This document shows positions 1 through 8,386 of a DNA stretch of 44,860 bases, piece by piece (within the stretch, counting starts at the first letter, position 1; each line of letters opens with the position of its first letter). Both the position numbers and the translations under genes were made by a program. Below the pieces are notes generated by a model, which saw only the letters and a list, made by a program, of their open reading frames with translations, searched no databases and was not told the DNA's origin. The DNA comes from Deltaproteobacteria bacterium (lineage in GTDB: Bacteria > Desulfobacterota > Desulfarculia > Adiutricales > Adiutricaceae). The stretch lies in assembly GCA_031279515.1 (NCBI GenBank), contig JAITII010000021.1, positions 1 to 44,860 of the forward strand. The letters are read 5' to 3'.

Positions 1-1262
1 CCTGTCCAATCTGTTTTTTCCTGCACCCTTGTATCTTCTTTAGAGGTCGTATCGCCTCCAATATTTTCAAGATGGCTGCGCCTCTTTTCAGCGTTCCTTA
101 TCTCAGAGGGAAGATCATCAGGTGTAATGACGTCTCCGGAGGTTAAAACCAGTCCGCGTTCTATGACGTTTTCCAGCTCCCGCACATTGCCCGGCCAGGT
201 GTGGGCAAAGAGAAGCCTTTTAGTGTCCTTGTCCAAGGTAACCTTTCTGGATGTCCCTTGGGTGTGCTTGTCCAAGAAATGATCCGTCAATAGTAAGAGA
301 TCGTCCATGCGCTCCCTTAGGGGAGGAATGTGGACATGGACGACATTTAAGCGGTAAAAGAGATCTTCCCGGAATCTTCCGCAGCTTACCTCTCCCTGTA
401 AATCCTTATTGGTTGCCGCCACCACACGCACGTCCAGATGAATAGACACCCCACTTCCGACCCTTTCTATGCTACGTTCCTGAAGGGCGCGCAAGAGTTT
501 CACCTGGGCACTCTGGCCGATTTCACCCACCTCATCTAAAAAGAGGGTCCCATCATGGGCCATCTCAAAGCGCCCAGTCCTAGCAAATGCGGCCCCTGTA
601 AAGGCTCCCTTCTCATGGCCAAATAGCTCTGACTCCAACAAGGCCTCAGGGAGTGCGGAACAATTGACTGGCACAAAGGAGTTAGCTCTCCTGGCGCTAT
701 TGTAATGAATAGCCCGGGCCACCAATTCTTTGCCAGTGCCGGATTCCCCAGTGATAAGCACATTGGACTTGCTGGGCGCCACTTTCTCCAATAGCTGATA
801 GAGGCTTTGCATAGCTGGGGATTTACCTATAAGGGAACCAAAGCTATGCCTCTTGGTAAGCTCCTCTTTCAGCTCCCTATTTTGCCTTCCCAGCCGCGAG
901 ACCTCCAAAGCTTTGGCCACCATACGCGCCAGATGCTCATTGGAACAGGTCTTTTCCAGGTAATCATAGGCACCCATCTTGATAGCCTGCACCGCCAGAC
1001 CTATGGAGGCGTTGGCCGTGAGCATGACAACGGGAACCTCGGGCCTCAGTTCCTTGGCCCTTTCCAAAAGCTCTATCCCATTGCCGTCTTCCATGGTCAT
1101 ATCCGTTAAGATAAGATCCGTTTCCGGGTGAGCGCAGAAGATCCTATAGGCCTCATTGCCGCTTCCAGCGGATAAGACCTCGTAACCTTCTGCTGATAGC
1201 ACTGTCTCTAAGACGAGCTGATAATTGGGCTCGTCATCAACCACTAAAATTACTTCTTCCAT
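1..1262 (-). CDS. NtrC-family sigma-54-dependent response regulator (partial, cut by window edge)
   Basis: Transcriptional activator that, when phosphorylated, uses ATP to open sigma-54 promoters. The visible 420 codons start with ATG at 1262 and run open to the left edge. The N-terminal receiver domain has the acidic pair D9-D10, phospho-acceptor D54 and K104. The AAA+ domain begins near residue 142 and has Walker A GESGTGKE (172-179), the sigma-54-contacting loop GAFTGA (219-224), Walker B with FLDE (241-244) and the arginine-finger segment FREDLFYRLN. The C-terminal FIS-type DNA-binding domain is presumably beyond the edge. The histidine kinase ends 124 bp upstream on the same strand, so this is its likely partner, as in NtrBC/ZraSR-type pairs. 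The signal sensed is unknown. Confidence 0.95.
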   Translation of the reverse strand, partial: MEEVILVVDDEPNYQLVLETVLSAEGYEVLSAGSGNEAYRIFCAHPETDLILTDMTMEDGNGIELLERAKELRPEVPVVMLTANASIGLAVQAIKMGAYDYLEKTCSNEHLARMVAKALEVSRLGRQNRELKEELTKRHSFGSLIGKSPAMQSLYQLLEKVAPSKSNVLITGESGTGKELVARAIHYNSARRANSFVPVNCSALPEALLESELFGHEKGAFTGAAFARTGRFEMAHDGTLFLDEVGEIGQSAQVKLLRALQERSIERVGSGVSIHLDVRVVAATNKDLQGEVSCGRFREDLFYRLNVVHVHIPPLRERMDDLLLLTDHFLDKHTQGTSRKVTLDKDTKRLLFAHTWPGNVRELENVIERGLVLTSGDVITPDDLPSEIRNAEKRRSHLENIGGDTTSKEDTRVQEKTDWT

Positions 1263-1386
1263 TCTCCAACACAACCTTGACTTAAAAAGACCTCTTAAAA
1301 GCTAATCCCAAAGGGCGTAAGTATCATATGTTAAGACTATCCGTAGCTTTATGATACGCACCTTTTTGCTTTTAAAGCGGTCTTCT

Positions 1387-3705
1387 CTAAAATTTCCAAT
1401 TATCCTTATTTATCTCCATTTTTGCCGCGTCGGTCCACAAAGTTGGGGCAAGGGGAAGGATTAAGGTTACCTTAAGACCGTGGTCGTCACCTTCTATGGT
1501 TAATAGTTCCAAGGTCCCTCCGTGGCTCTCGACTATGTTTCGCACCAAGACCAAACCCAAGCCAGTACCCTTGGTCTTTGTAGTATAAAAGGGTTTAAAA
1601 AGATTAGCCAGGACTTCCGGCTGGATGCCAGGGCCCGTGTCTGTAAACTCCACCCTGAGCTTTCCTAAAGACCCTTGGGAAAACTCTTTTTTCTGCTCCA
1701 GCTTTGTGGCCACCTTCAAAAGACCGCCATCTGGCATAGCCTGGATGGCATTTACTAAGATATTCATAAAAGCCCGGTGCAGCAAGATCCCGTCAGCCAA
1801 GATGGGAGTGGGGTCGCTGCTTAATTCACTTATGAGCTCCACCCCATTACGGGACATATCAACTTCCAAAAGTACAAAGATCTCTTCTAAGATATCCTCT
1901 ACTGTCACCTGGGAAAACATAGGTTCCTTGGGCCTGGCAAAATCCAAAAAGTCCGTTACCACACGGCTTAACCTTTCAGACTCATCTACAATAGCCCCTG
2001 ACAGGCGCTGCAGTTTGGGGTTATCTCTCAAGTTTTTGGAGAGAAAATCTGCCGAAGAATTTATTATACCCAAAGGATTTCTTATCTCATGGGACACTGT
2101 AGCTACCATGTTCCCAAGGTTCACCAGCCTTTCCACCTTATTTAAACTCTCGTTTAAGGCCTCCTTTTCGGCGTTCTTCTGATGGATTATTGCCTCACCC
2201 CTGGCCACTACCAGGCGAAGAGTAAAAAAGAGAAAGATAGTGACGCCCACCACTATGGCCAGGGCTATGTACTGCATAGTGGCTATCTGGCGGTACTCAT
2301 TGGTGACGTCCCTGGTAAGCTCTAAGACACCGGAGATATTGGGGGAATAATAGTCCTCCATGGCCTTAAAGCAGCGGATATAAAACTGCCCATGGGGGAA
2401 AAACCCGCCCAAGAGATAGTTCCCGTCTTCCCGCACTATAACAGTGCGCTCCTTCAAGTACTTTAAATATGCCGCCCTATCCTCACTAGAGTTTCCCACC
2501 TGCCTCCACACGAGCCTGGGGTAGTTCTTTGTGATGAGGCGCTCCATGATGTCGTCTGGAGGAGGTAAAAAGGCCAAAGATACGGCCTCCAAATAAGAGC
2601 TTAAAGGTTCGGCAAAGTCGCTTTCAGGAAAGAGTTCCCCTGATGTAGCATTGAGCTTGTAGACCACCACCGGAGTGTCGGAATCCGAAGAATACACCAG
2701 CCTCCCGTAGTTGGCATCATAGAGCGCAACCCTACTTATATCAAAGCCGTAAACCGTATTCTGGATGACGGAATCCAAAAAGGAATAGGCTTCAGGTTCT
2801 GAGAGCTTGGCTTGACCCTTTTCCCGATAAATAGGCAAGAGAAAGTGGTTATACATCTGAAAGTTTAAGTTGTCCATGATCATGATGGTGTCTTCCACCA
2901 CTCGATCATAGATGATGTCTTCGGCTTGCCCGCTCATGACGCCTGCCAATACCAGGCAGCCTATGAAGATGACGGCTATGGAGACCGAAGAAAAATACTT
3001 TACTAATCTAAACTGTTTTTCCTGGTCCGTAACAACAGGGGAGGCAAAATCCCCAGCTGGCTTTTCCTGGGCCTTAGCTTGAGATTTTTTCTGAAGCTTA
3101 TCTCCCTCTTGGGGAGGCTCTTGGCTTTCCTGGGACTCTACTTTCTCCTTTTGGGCGTCAGAGCCATGAGGTTCGTCTTGGATAGGGGCTTTTTGGGTAG
3201 AGGCCTCTTGGACAGGTCCGTCTATAATAATGGCTTTTTGGGTAATGGCTTCTTGGGTAATGGCTTCTTGGATAGGGGCTTCTCTTTCAAGTACTCTTTC
3301 GTCCTTGAGGCTTTCAAGCTTCCCATTGGGAAATGCCTGTGAATCATTTCTACTAGCTTCCTCATTGGCTAGCTCAGTTAATGTTATAACAGCCTCTTTT
3401 TGGCTGCCCAGGGGACCTGGGGAGGCTTCTTTTTCTTCTATCCCGGTAAGCTCTTGAGGCTCCGTGTCCACATCTTCTGGGCCCAGGACCTGACCTAGGT
3501 CTACCCCTAGGGCTAGAGCGGGCTCTTCTGTATCTTGGGGTATTTCTTCAAAAGTATCCTTTTCAGGGGGCTCGTTTTGCATGCGCTGCTCTGGAACCCC
3601 AGTGGGGGCAGAGAAAAAACCTTTGAGCCTGTGAAAAAAAGACACCTTGAAAAACCTCAAAGCGAGAAGTTGGACCCTTTTAGTCTTTGGCCCAATAAAA
3701 AACAA
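1387..3705 (-). CDS. Membrane sensor histidine kinase (NtrB/ZraS-like) with long low-complexity N-terminus
   Basis: Autophosphorylating sensor, probable partner of the adjacent NtrC-type regulator. Numbered from the TTG at 3705, it has a ~230-residue acidic, Gln/Glu-rich cytoplasmic N-terminus containing short QEA-ITQ-type repeats. TM1 lies at about 235-258, a ~215-residue extracytoplasmic sensor region follows, and TM2 is at about 478-500. The H box has the phospho-acceptor H539 in VSHEIRNP. The N box (NILVNAIQAMP), G1 (DTGPGI), F box and G2 (GTGLGL) are all intact. The start is uncertain: TTG 3705 lacks a good ribosome-binding site and ATG 3582 (MQNEPPEK) is an alternative. It lies between pgi and the regulator on the same strand. 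A six-residue motif repeated near 3180-3290 makes the N-terminus a likely length-variable region. Confidence 0.9.
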   Translation of the reverse strand: MFFIGPKTKRVQLLALRFFKVSFFHRLKGFFSAPTGVPEQRMQNEPPEKDTFEEIPQDTEEPALALGVDLGQVLGPEDVDTEPQELTGIEEKEASPGPLGSQKEAVITLTELANEEASRNDSQAFPNGKLESLKDERVLEREAPIQEAITQEAITQKAIIIDGPVQEASTQKAPIQDEPHGSDAQKEKVESQESQEPPQEGDKLQKKSQAKAQEKPAGDFASPVVTDQEKQFRLVKYFSSVSIAVIFIGCLVLAGVMSGQAEDIIYDRVVEDTIMIMDNLNFQMYNHFLLPIYREKGQAKLSEPEAYSFLDSVIQNTVYGFDISRVALYDANYGRLVYSSDSDTPVVVYKLNATSGELFPESDFAEPLSSYLEAVSLAFLPPPDDIMERLITKNYPRLVWRQVGNSSEDRAAYLKYLKERTVIVREDGNYLLGGFFPHGQFYIRCFKAMEDYYSPNISGVLELTRDVTNEYRQIATMQYIALAIVVGVTIFLFFTLRLVVARGEAIIHQKNAEKEALNESLNKVERLVNLGNMVATVSHEIRNPLGIINSSADFLSKNLRDNPKLQRLSGAIVDESERLSRVVTDFLDFARPKEPMFSQVTVEDILEEIFVLLEVDMSRNGVELISELSSDPTPILADGILLHRAFMNILVNAIQAMPDGGLLKVATKLEQKKEFSQGSLGKLRVEFTDTGPGIQPEVLANLFKPFYTTKTKGTGLGLVLVRNIVESHGGTLELLTIEGDDHGLKVTLILPLAPTLWTDAAKMEINKDNWKF

Positions 3706-3756
3706 GGGGTAGGATTTTTATGTGCTGGGGCAAGTATTGTTGGGTTTTTGATTAGG

Positions 3757-3783
3757 ACCCCCAAGGGCTTAGCCCTTGGGGGT
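3757..3783 (-). terminator. Perfect 12-bp hairpin with the pgi stop codon in its loop
   Basis: ACCCCCAAGGGC (3757-3768) and its exact complement (3772-3783) flank a 3-nt loop (3769-3771). On the minus strand this loop is the TAA stop of pgi, so the last four codons of pgi form one arm. No T-run follows on the minus strand. It may attenuate transcription into the kinase gene or protect the 3' end of the mRNA rather than act as a classical intrinsic terminator. Confidence 0.6.
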
Positions 3784-5235
3784 AGGATTGGATTTCACTA
3801 TATATTTTTTCTTACTAACCACGGACTTGTAGCGCTCTTTGAAGTCCTCAAAGCCAGTGCGGCCTAAAAGTCCGTAAGTGAACTTTTTACCCAGCTCCAC
3901 GCCCGGCTGGTCTAAGGGATCTATATTATACAAACTTCCAGAGACCACAGCTGCCACTTCCAGGGTCTGGATAAGATATCCAATGCTCTGGGCAGTTACC
4001 CTAGGTAAGGTCAAGGTAAGGTTAGGCCTCCCGTTCTCCGAAAGGGCCCTTGCAGTCCCTTGACGCTCAAAATTTATGAGCTCTGCTAGGGTGTGGCCTC
4101 CCAGATAGGACAACTCCTCATAGTCTTTAAAGATCTGAGGGATGGGCGCCTGCTGCTTAAAGGAATCCACGCCCAAAAAGCAGATGGTCTTCTCATCTGA
4201 GCCATCCATGTACATCTGCAACTGGCTGTGCTGATCCGTTACCCCCAGGGCCTTTATGGCCGTCTGGGTATTGGGATTAGGAGAGCCGTCTAAATGCGTA
4301 GCTTTTCCCAGGGACTCGTTCCAGAGCTGCCCAAACCAGTCGGCTACCCTAGCCAGGCTATCGGCATAGGGCATCATCACCAGGGAGCTGCGCTTTTTCA
4401 AAGTAGCCAAAAGATAATTCAGTCCAGCAAAGATATAGGCCTTATTGGCCGCCACCGGCTTGTGGGCGTCTTCTTGGCCCTTGGCTGCGCCATTTAAAAG
4501 GTCAGTTACATTTACCCCCACCATGGCCAGAGGCGCAATTCCCACAGCTGTCAAGACTGAAAAGCGGCCCCCAACCCCCGTGGGTACGGGCAAATTCAAA
4601 AAGTCATGGGTCTCTACTATACGCCTTAAGACCCCATTGTTGGGGTCAGTGGTCACCAAAAGATGCTCTTTTAAAGACGATTTGCCTAGACTTCTCTGGA
4701 GCTGGTCGTAGATTATCATGAACTGGCTCATGGTCTCTGCCGTGGTCCCGCTCTTGGAGATGACATTAAAGAAAGTGCTCTTTAATTCCACAGAATCCAA
4801 AATGGCGGCAAAACCATCTGGGTCAACGTTGTCGGCAACTATTAAACGCGGCCAACCCCTCTTGGCACTTGGAAGGCTATTGTGATTTAAGGGCCTTAAA
4901 GCGGTAAATACCGCAGAAGCCCCCAGGGCGCTTCCTCCTATACCCAAAACCACCACGTTTTCAAACTTCTTGCGCCCCATATCAGCCAATTTCCTAGCTG
5001 CCTTAAGGATATCCGGATCCTTAGGGAGATCCATAAATGGCAATAAGCCTTTCTTATAGCGACATTCTATATCCTTATAGGCTGCGCTAAGAAGGTTTTT
5101 CATCTCAGCTAAGTCCTGAGCGTCTAAACCCTTGCCTTCCCCCAGGGCCTCTGAGGTAACATTGTTGTAATCCAAGGTCAAAAGGTCTTCAACTTCATCT
5201 TTTGTCATTAACTTCTGCGATTTTTTCTCGGACAT
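3769..5235 (-). CDS. pgi: Glucose-6-phosphate isomerase
   Basis: Interconverts glucose-6-phosphate and fructose-6-phosphate in cytosolic glycolysis/gluconeogenesis. 488 residues, within the family range. Sugar-phosphate isomerase (SIS) signatures are present: LGIGGSALGAS in the N-terminal half, SKSGTTAET for phosphate binding, GGRFSVLTAVG, the WNESLGK segment, GGHTLAEL, and the C-terminal QPGVELGK that carries the catalytic lysine. ATG at 5235 is chosen over the in-frame GTG at 5241 because AGAGGTG sits 4 nt before the ATG and overlaps the GTG. It is the first gene of a minus-strand group with the kinase and regulator. The functional link is not obvious, so read-through control at the hairpin over its stop codon may matter. 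Confidence 0.96.
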   Translation of the reverse strand: MSEKKSQKLMTKDEVEDLLTLDYNNVTSEALGEGKGLDAQDLAEMKNLLSAAYKDIECRYKKGLLPFMDLPKDPDILKAARKLADMGRKKFENVVVLGIGGSALGASAVFTALRPLNHNSLPSAKRGWPRLIVADNVDPDGFAAILDSVELKSTFFNVISKSGTTAETMSQFMIIYDQLQRSLGKSSLKEHLLVTTDPNNGVLRRIVETHDFLNLPVPTGVGGRFSVLTAVGIAPLAMVGVNVTDLLNGAAKGQEDAHKPVAANKAYIFAGLNYLLATLKKRSSLVMMPYADSLARVADWFGQLWNESLGKATHLDGSPNPNTQTAIKALGVTDQHSQLQMYMDGSDEKTICFLGVDSFKQQAPIPQIFKDYEELSYLGGHTLAELINFERQGTARALSENGRPNLTLTLPRVTAQSIGYLIQTLEVAAVVSGSLYNIDPLDQPGVELGKKFTYGLLGRTGFEDFKERYKSVVSKKKYIVKSNPTPKG

Positions 5236-5848
5236 ATTCACCTCTATAGATTATGCAGTTAATATCCGTCAATTTAAGCCAAAGGAGGTAAGGTAGGAAA
5301 ATTCTGGGAAAGCTTTTTCTTGATAAGAGGCACTTATTTGGTAACTAATAAGCGCACTTTAATGATAACCATTCTTTTTAGCTAAAAACCCATCAAATAG
5401 TATATCGCAAATAGAGCCGATTGCAAGTTTACTTCAATTTTTAGCCACTAGCAGAGTTTTTCCAATAAATGGCATATAAGCGGCCAAAAACTACCAAATA
5501 TACCCAAAATCTGTATTTTGGGCCCAGTTATTTCCCTAACCCACCAGCTATTCCCTTACCCGCCAGCTATTCCCTATCCCGCCCACCCACCCCCTTTCTG
5601 TACTCTCCTTACCTTTTACCGCCCCTATCCTTAACCCTCCCTGTCCTTTCCATTTCTTACCCTTTACCCTCCCTATCCTTATCCCCCCCACCCATGGGGT
5701 GGGGGGGGGGATACTAGAATCAAGGGGGGATACTAGAATCGAGGGGGGATATAAGAATCTAGGGCAGGATAATTTTGCCTTGTGAAGAGCTACCAAAGAC
5801 TGTAAAATAGGAATTTACTTTAATTGCCTTTAAGGTCGCAGGTGATCC
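5236..5848. other. Intergenic region between divergent pgi and the 5849 gene, mostly low-complexity repeat
   Basis: 5236-5520 is AT-rich and should hold the pgi promoter, though no convincing -35/-10 pair with a plausible leader was found. 5525-5765 is the asymmetric C-rich/G-rich repeat tract described separately. ORFs across this tract have repeat-driven composition and are not credible genes. Confidence 0.7.
5525..5765. repeat. Strand-asymmetric C-rich tract followed by G-rich 19-bp tandem repeats
   Basis: From 5525 to 5693 the plus strand is almost entirely pyrimidine. It begins with two to three copies of a unit like TATTCCCTTACCCGCCAGC (19 bp). The composition flips at CCCATGGGG, with C7 before it and G10 after. 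Then come three 19-bp units GGGGGGATACTAGAATCAA at 5705-5723, 5724-5742 and 5743-5761, and a decayed fourth. Runs of C on one side and repeated G6 on the other could form i-motif, G-quadruplex or triplex DNA. Confidence 0.85.
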
Positions 5849-6157
5849 ATGTCTCCTACAGAAGAAAGACTAAAAGCTATAGCCCGGGAACTGATAAATA
5901 TGGATGAGGATGAACTCATAGATCTTCTCGGCATCTACCATAAACGTATAGATAACTACACCACCCTGGCCGAGTGGGAGGAGGCCTGTGTCCTGTATTT
6001 CGTCATCAATGGCGTACGCATAAGAAACATTCAATTTCCAGAAATAGTAAGCCAGATAAATGATAGGCTAAGGCGCAAAGGCTCCAAGACCCTGCAAGTG
6101 TCCAAAATGGACAAGCCCACGTCAAGGCCTAAGCCGGACCTAAATCTTGTTAAGTGA
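5849..6157 (+). CDS. Small hypothetical protein
   Basis: 102 residues with no family recognised. The N-terminal half is acidic and helical (DEDELIDLLG, EWEEACVLYF). The C-terminal third is basic and ends in a Pro/Lys-rich tail. No membrane segment or signal peptide is visible, so it is probably cytosolic. The ATG at 5849 is supported by AGGTGA 4 nt upstream. It reads toward malQ, which starts 70 bp downstream; a hairpin lies between them. A DNA- or protein-binding adaptor is conceivable, but nothing in the sequence proves it. Confidence 0.65.
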   Translation: MSPTEERLKAIARELINMDEDELIDLLGIYHKRIDNYTTLAEWEEACVLYFVINGVRIRNIQFPEIVSQINDRLRRKGSKTLQVSKMDKPTSRPKPDLNLVK

Positions 6158-6167
6158 TTTAAAGGCC

Positions 6168-6187
6168 CCTTGCCCCCCCAGGCAAGG
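6168..6187 (+). terminator. Hairpin between the 5849 gene and malQ
   Basis: CCTTGCC (6168-6174) and GGCAAGG (6181-6187) flank a CCCCCA loop. No T-run follows, so it could be a weak terminator, a pause site or an mRNA-stability hairpin. Confidence 0.4.
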
Positions 6188-6227
6188 ACATTAAAGAAAT
6201 CTTCCCCTCCAAGAGAAACTTATAAAG

Positions 6228-7802
6228 ATGCCTTTGACAATGTCCCGCTTTAACCAGGGTTGGAGAGCAGCTGGTCTCCTTTTTCCCATTTTTTCTCTTC
6301 CCACGCCCTTTGGCGTGGGTGACTTGGGTCCTTCTGCCTTAAAGTTTGGAGATTTTGTTAAGGCCTGTGGAGGGTCCTTTTGGCAGATCCTGCCCCTCTC
6401 CCCCACCTCACCGGAGCTGGGGAATTCCCCCTATTCCGGGTTTTCAGCCTTTGCCGGCTATGAGCTCTTGGTAAGCCCTGAATTCATGGTGGAGGATGGT
6501 TTCCTTGCCCCTGGGGATATAAAAGGGCTAAAAATTGCACCCAGTGGAACCATAGACTACCCTTCTGTCATCAAACTCAAGGGAGCCCTGGTGGATAAGG
6601 CCTTTGAAAAGCTAGGCAGCTCCTTATTAGATAGGAGTGACTTCAATGATTTTGCCTACTCCAATGGCACCTGGTTAAATGACTATGCCTTTTTCATGGT
6701 GGCCAAAGAGCACTTTAACGGGGCCCAATGGTCCTCTTGGCCCAATAACCTAAAATATAGGGAAAATTCCGCCTTGGCTGAATACGGCACCAAGCTGGCT
6801 ACCCCCATCTTGAGGATAAAGTTTGGCCAGTTTCTATTTTTCAGCCACCTTGCCCGAGTAAAGGAGCACCTTAGAGAGCTGGGCATCAGCTTAATTGGGG
6901 ATGCCGCCTTTTATGTCAGCCACGATTCAGCTGACGTTTGGGCTGGACAGCATCTCTTTTGCCTGGGCCATGATGGCCAGACGGCCCTCATGGCCGGGGT
7001 CCCTCCAGACTATTATTCCAAGACTGGCCAGCTCTGGGGAAATCCCATCTATGACTGGGTGCGTCACCGCCAGACCAATTATGACTGGTGGAAGAGCCGT
7101 ATATTCCATAATCTGGGAAACTACGACTGGGTACGCTTAGATCACTTTCGTGCCTTCTTGGCCTCCTGGGCAGTGGCAGCTGGTGAAAAAGATGCCATCA
7201 AGGGCACCTGGCGTCCGGGACCCGGGGCGGAACTCTTTGATCAGCTAGGGGCCTCTAAGCCTTTCAAGATCTTAGCTGAAGACTTGGGCATAATAACCCC
7301 GGATGTTACGGCCTTACGCAAGCAATATGAGATGCCCGGGACCCGGGTCCTCCAGTTTGGGGTGGGGGATGCCAAGGGCCTTTCCATCCACTGTCCCTTT
7401 CGGATAGAACCGGATAATGCGGTATATACCTCCACCCACGACAGTGACACGGCCAGGGGCTGGTTTTCCAAGGAACTTACCCCCAAATCCCAAAATGTAC
7501 TAAGTGAAACAGTAGGCTACAAGGTCTCTGACTCCAATGTGGCAGAAACCCTTGTGCGCCTAGCCTGGCTCTCTCCAGCAGCCTTGGCCTTAACTACCAT
7601 CCAGGATCTTTTGGCACTGGATTCAGAGCACAGGATAAATTTCCCGGGTACCCCCAAAGGTAATTGGGCCTGGAAACTAACTGACTTTTCCGCTTTAACT
7701 GACCAAGTAGCTGCCAGCTTAAATGAGCTTAGCTCACTTGCTGGAAGAGACAATATGTATCACCCAAATATTCTTTCCTATGATACCCCCTTCACCAGCT
7801 AA
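6228..7802 (+). CDS. malQ: 4-alpha-glucanotransferase (amylomaltase, GH77)
   Basis: Transfers alpha-1,4-glucan segments between maltodextrins in the cytosol, in glycogen or maltodextrin metabolism. 524 residues, normal for the short bacterial type. The N-terminal GH77 hallmark (FSLPTPFGVGDLG, then WQILPLSPTSPELGNSPYS) is clear. By motif match to amylomaltases, the nucleophile is D305 in VRLDHFRAF, the acid/base is E351 in LAEDLG, and the transition-state stabiliser is D405 in THDSD; the spacing fits the family. ATG 6228 has no strong ribosome-binding site and ATG 6240 is possible. No other glycogen gene is adjacent. Pgi lies nearby on the other strand, so sugar-phosphate metabolism is a loose theme. 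Confidence 0.96.
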   Translation: MPLTMSRFNQGWRAAGLLFPIFSLPTPFGVGDLGPSALKFGDFVKACGGSFWQILPLSPTSPELGNSPYSGFSAFAGYELLVSPEFMVEDGFLAPGDIKGLKIAPSGTIDYPSVIKLKGALVDKAFEKLGSSLLDRSDFNDFAYSNGTWLNDYAFFMVAKEHFNGAQWSSWPNNLKYRENSALAEYGTKLATPILRIKFGQFLFFSHLARVKEHLRELGISLIGDAAFYVSHDSADVWAGQHLFCLGHDGQTALMAGVPPDYYSKTGQLWGNPIYDWVRHRQTNYDWWKSRIFHNLGNYDWVRLDHFRAFLASWAVAAGEKDAIKGTWRPGPGAELFDQLGASKPFKILAEDLGIITPDVTALRKQYEMPGTRVLQFGVGDAKGLSIHCPFRIEPDNAVYTSTHDSDTARGWFSKELTPKSQNVLSETVGYKVSDSNVAETLVRLAWLSPAALALTTIQDLLALDSEHRINFPGTPKGNWAWKLTDFSALTDQVAASLNELSSLAGRDNMYHPNILSYDTPFTS

Positions 7803-7906
7803 GCCGCGTATTAGCTTGGGTCATAGAGAGAAAGGCAATCTTTGCCTTAAATGGCCTTTGTATAATGTAGTAAAAAATTAATAATTTATAATTTTTGTGA
7901 AACCCC

Positions 7907-8338
7907 ATGAAAAATTTTTCTGAACTCTACTTAAGACTCTTAGGCTTGGTTACTCGCCTGGACGGAGACCTCTGGGACTCCATCATAAAGGAGTTAAATC
8001 CTCCCAAACAGTACCCAAAAGATGCCGCTATCCAGGATCTAGCCTTCCGTGACTCCAAGGCCCTGGCCGGTTACGTACCAGACCTTCGCAAGATCATGCG
8101 AGATACCTCACCAACAAGTTTGGCTCCAGAAGAATTTAAGGCCTTTGCCTCCATCTTCTCTCTTTTTAATTTGTCAGCCAGACTTCCTGTATTGCTCTTA
8201 TCCATTGGGGATTACAAAGAGACTGAATCCTTAATAGATGTCTACAATGGCTACCGCCAGTTAATGGTGGAACTAAATAATTACCTGTCCCTTGCCGAAG
8301 AGGCAATAAGCCAAAATAATCCTAAGGACCAGGGCTAA
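7907..8338 (+). CDS. Hypothetical protein, 143 residues
   Basis: Not recognised. A mostly helical, soluble-looking protein with no signal peptide or transmembrane segment. The stretch FSLFNLSARLPVLLLSIGDY is the only hydrophobic patch, and the C-terminus is an acidic, amphipathic helix. The start ATG at 7907 follows an AT-rich leader with a weak ribosome-binding site. It lies 104 bp after malQ and 48 bp before the membrane-protein gene at 8387, so the three may be co-transcribed. Codon use resembles its neighbours, which supports a real gene. Confidence 0.6.
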   Translation: MKNFSELYLRLLGLVTRLDGDLWDSIIKELNPPKQYPKDAAIQDLAFRDSKALAGYVPDLRKIMRDTSPTSLAPEEFKAFASIFSLFNLSARLPVLLLSIGDYKETESLIDVYNGYRQLMVELNNYLSLAEEAISQNNPKDQG

Positions 8339-8386
8339 AGGGCCTTAAAAAAAGCCTCTTGGCGCTCAGAAAGGTATTTACTGGAT

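Noticed and set aside
5340..5400. Fur box upstream of pgi (TAATGATAACCATT)
   Set aside because: Only a partial match to the 19-bp consensus, and a glycolytic gene is an unlikely target.
5469..5796. ORFs on both strands across the C-rich/G-rich tract
   Set aside because: Translations are Pro/Leu/Ser or Gly/Arg/Lys-rich and simply reflect the repeats.
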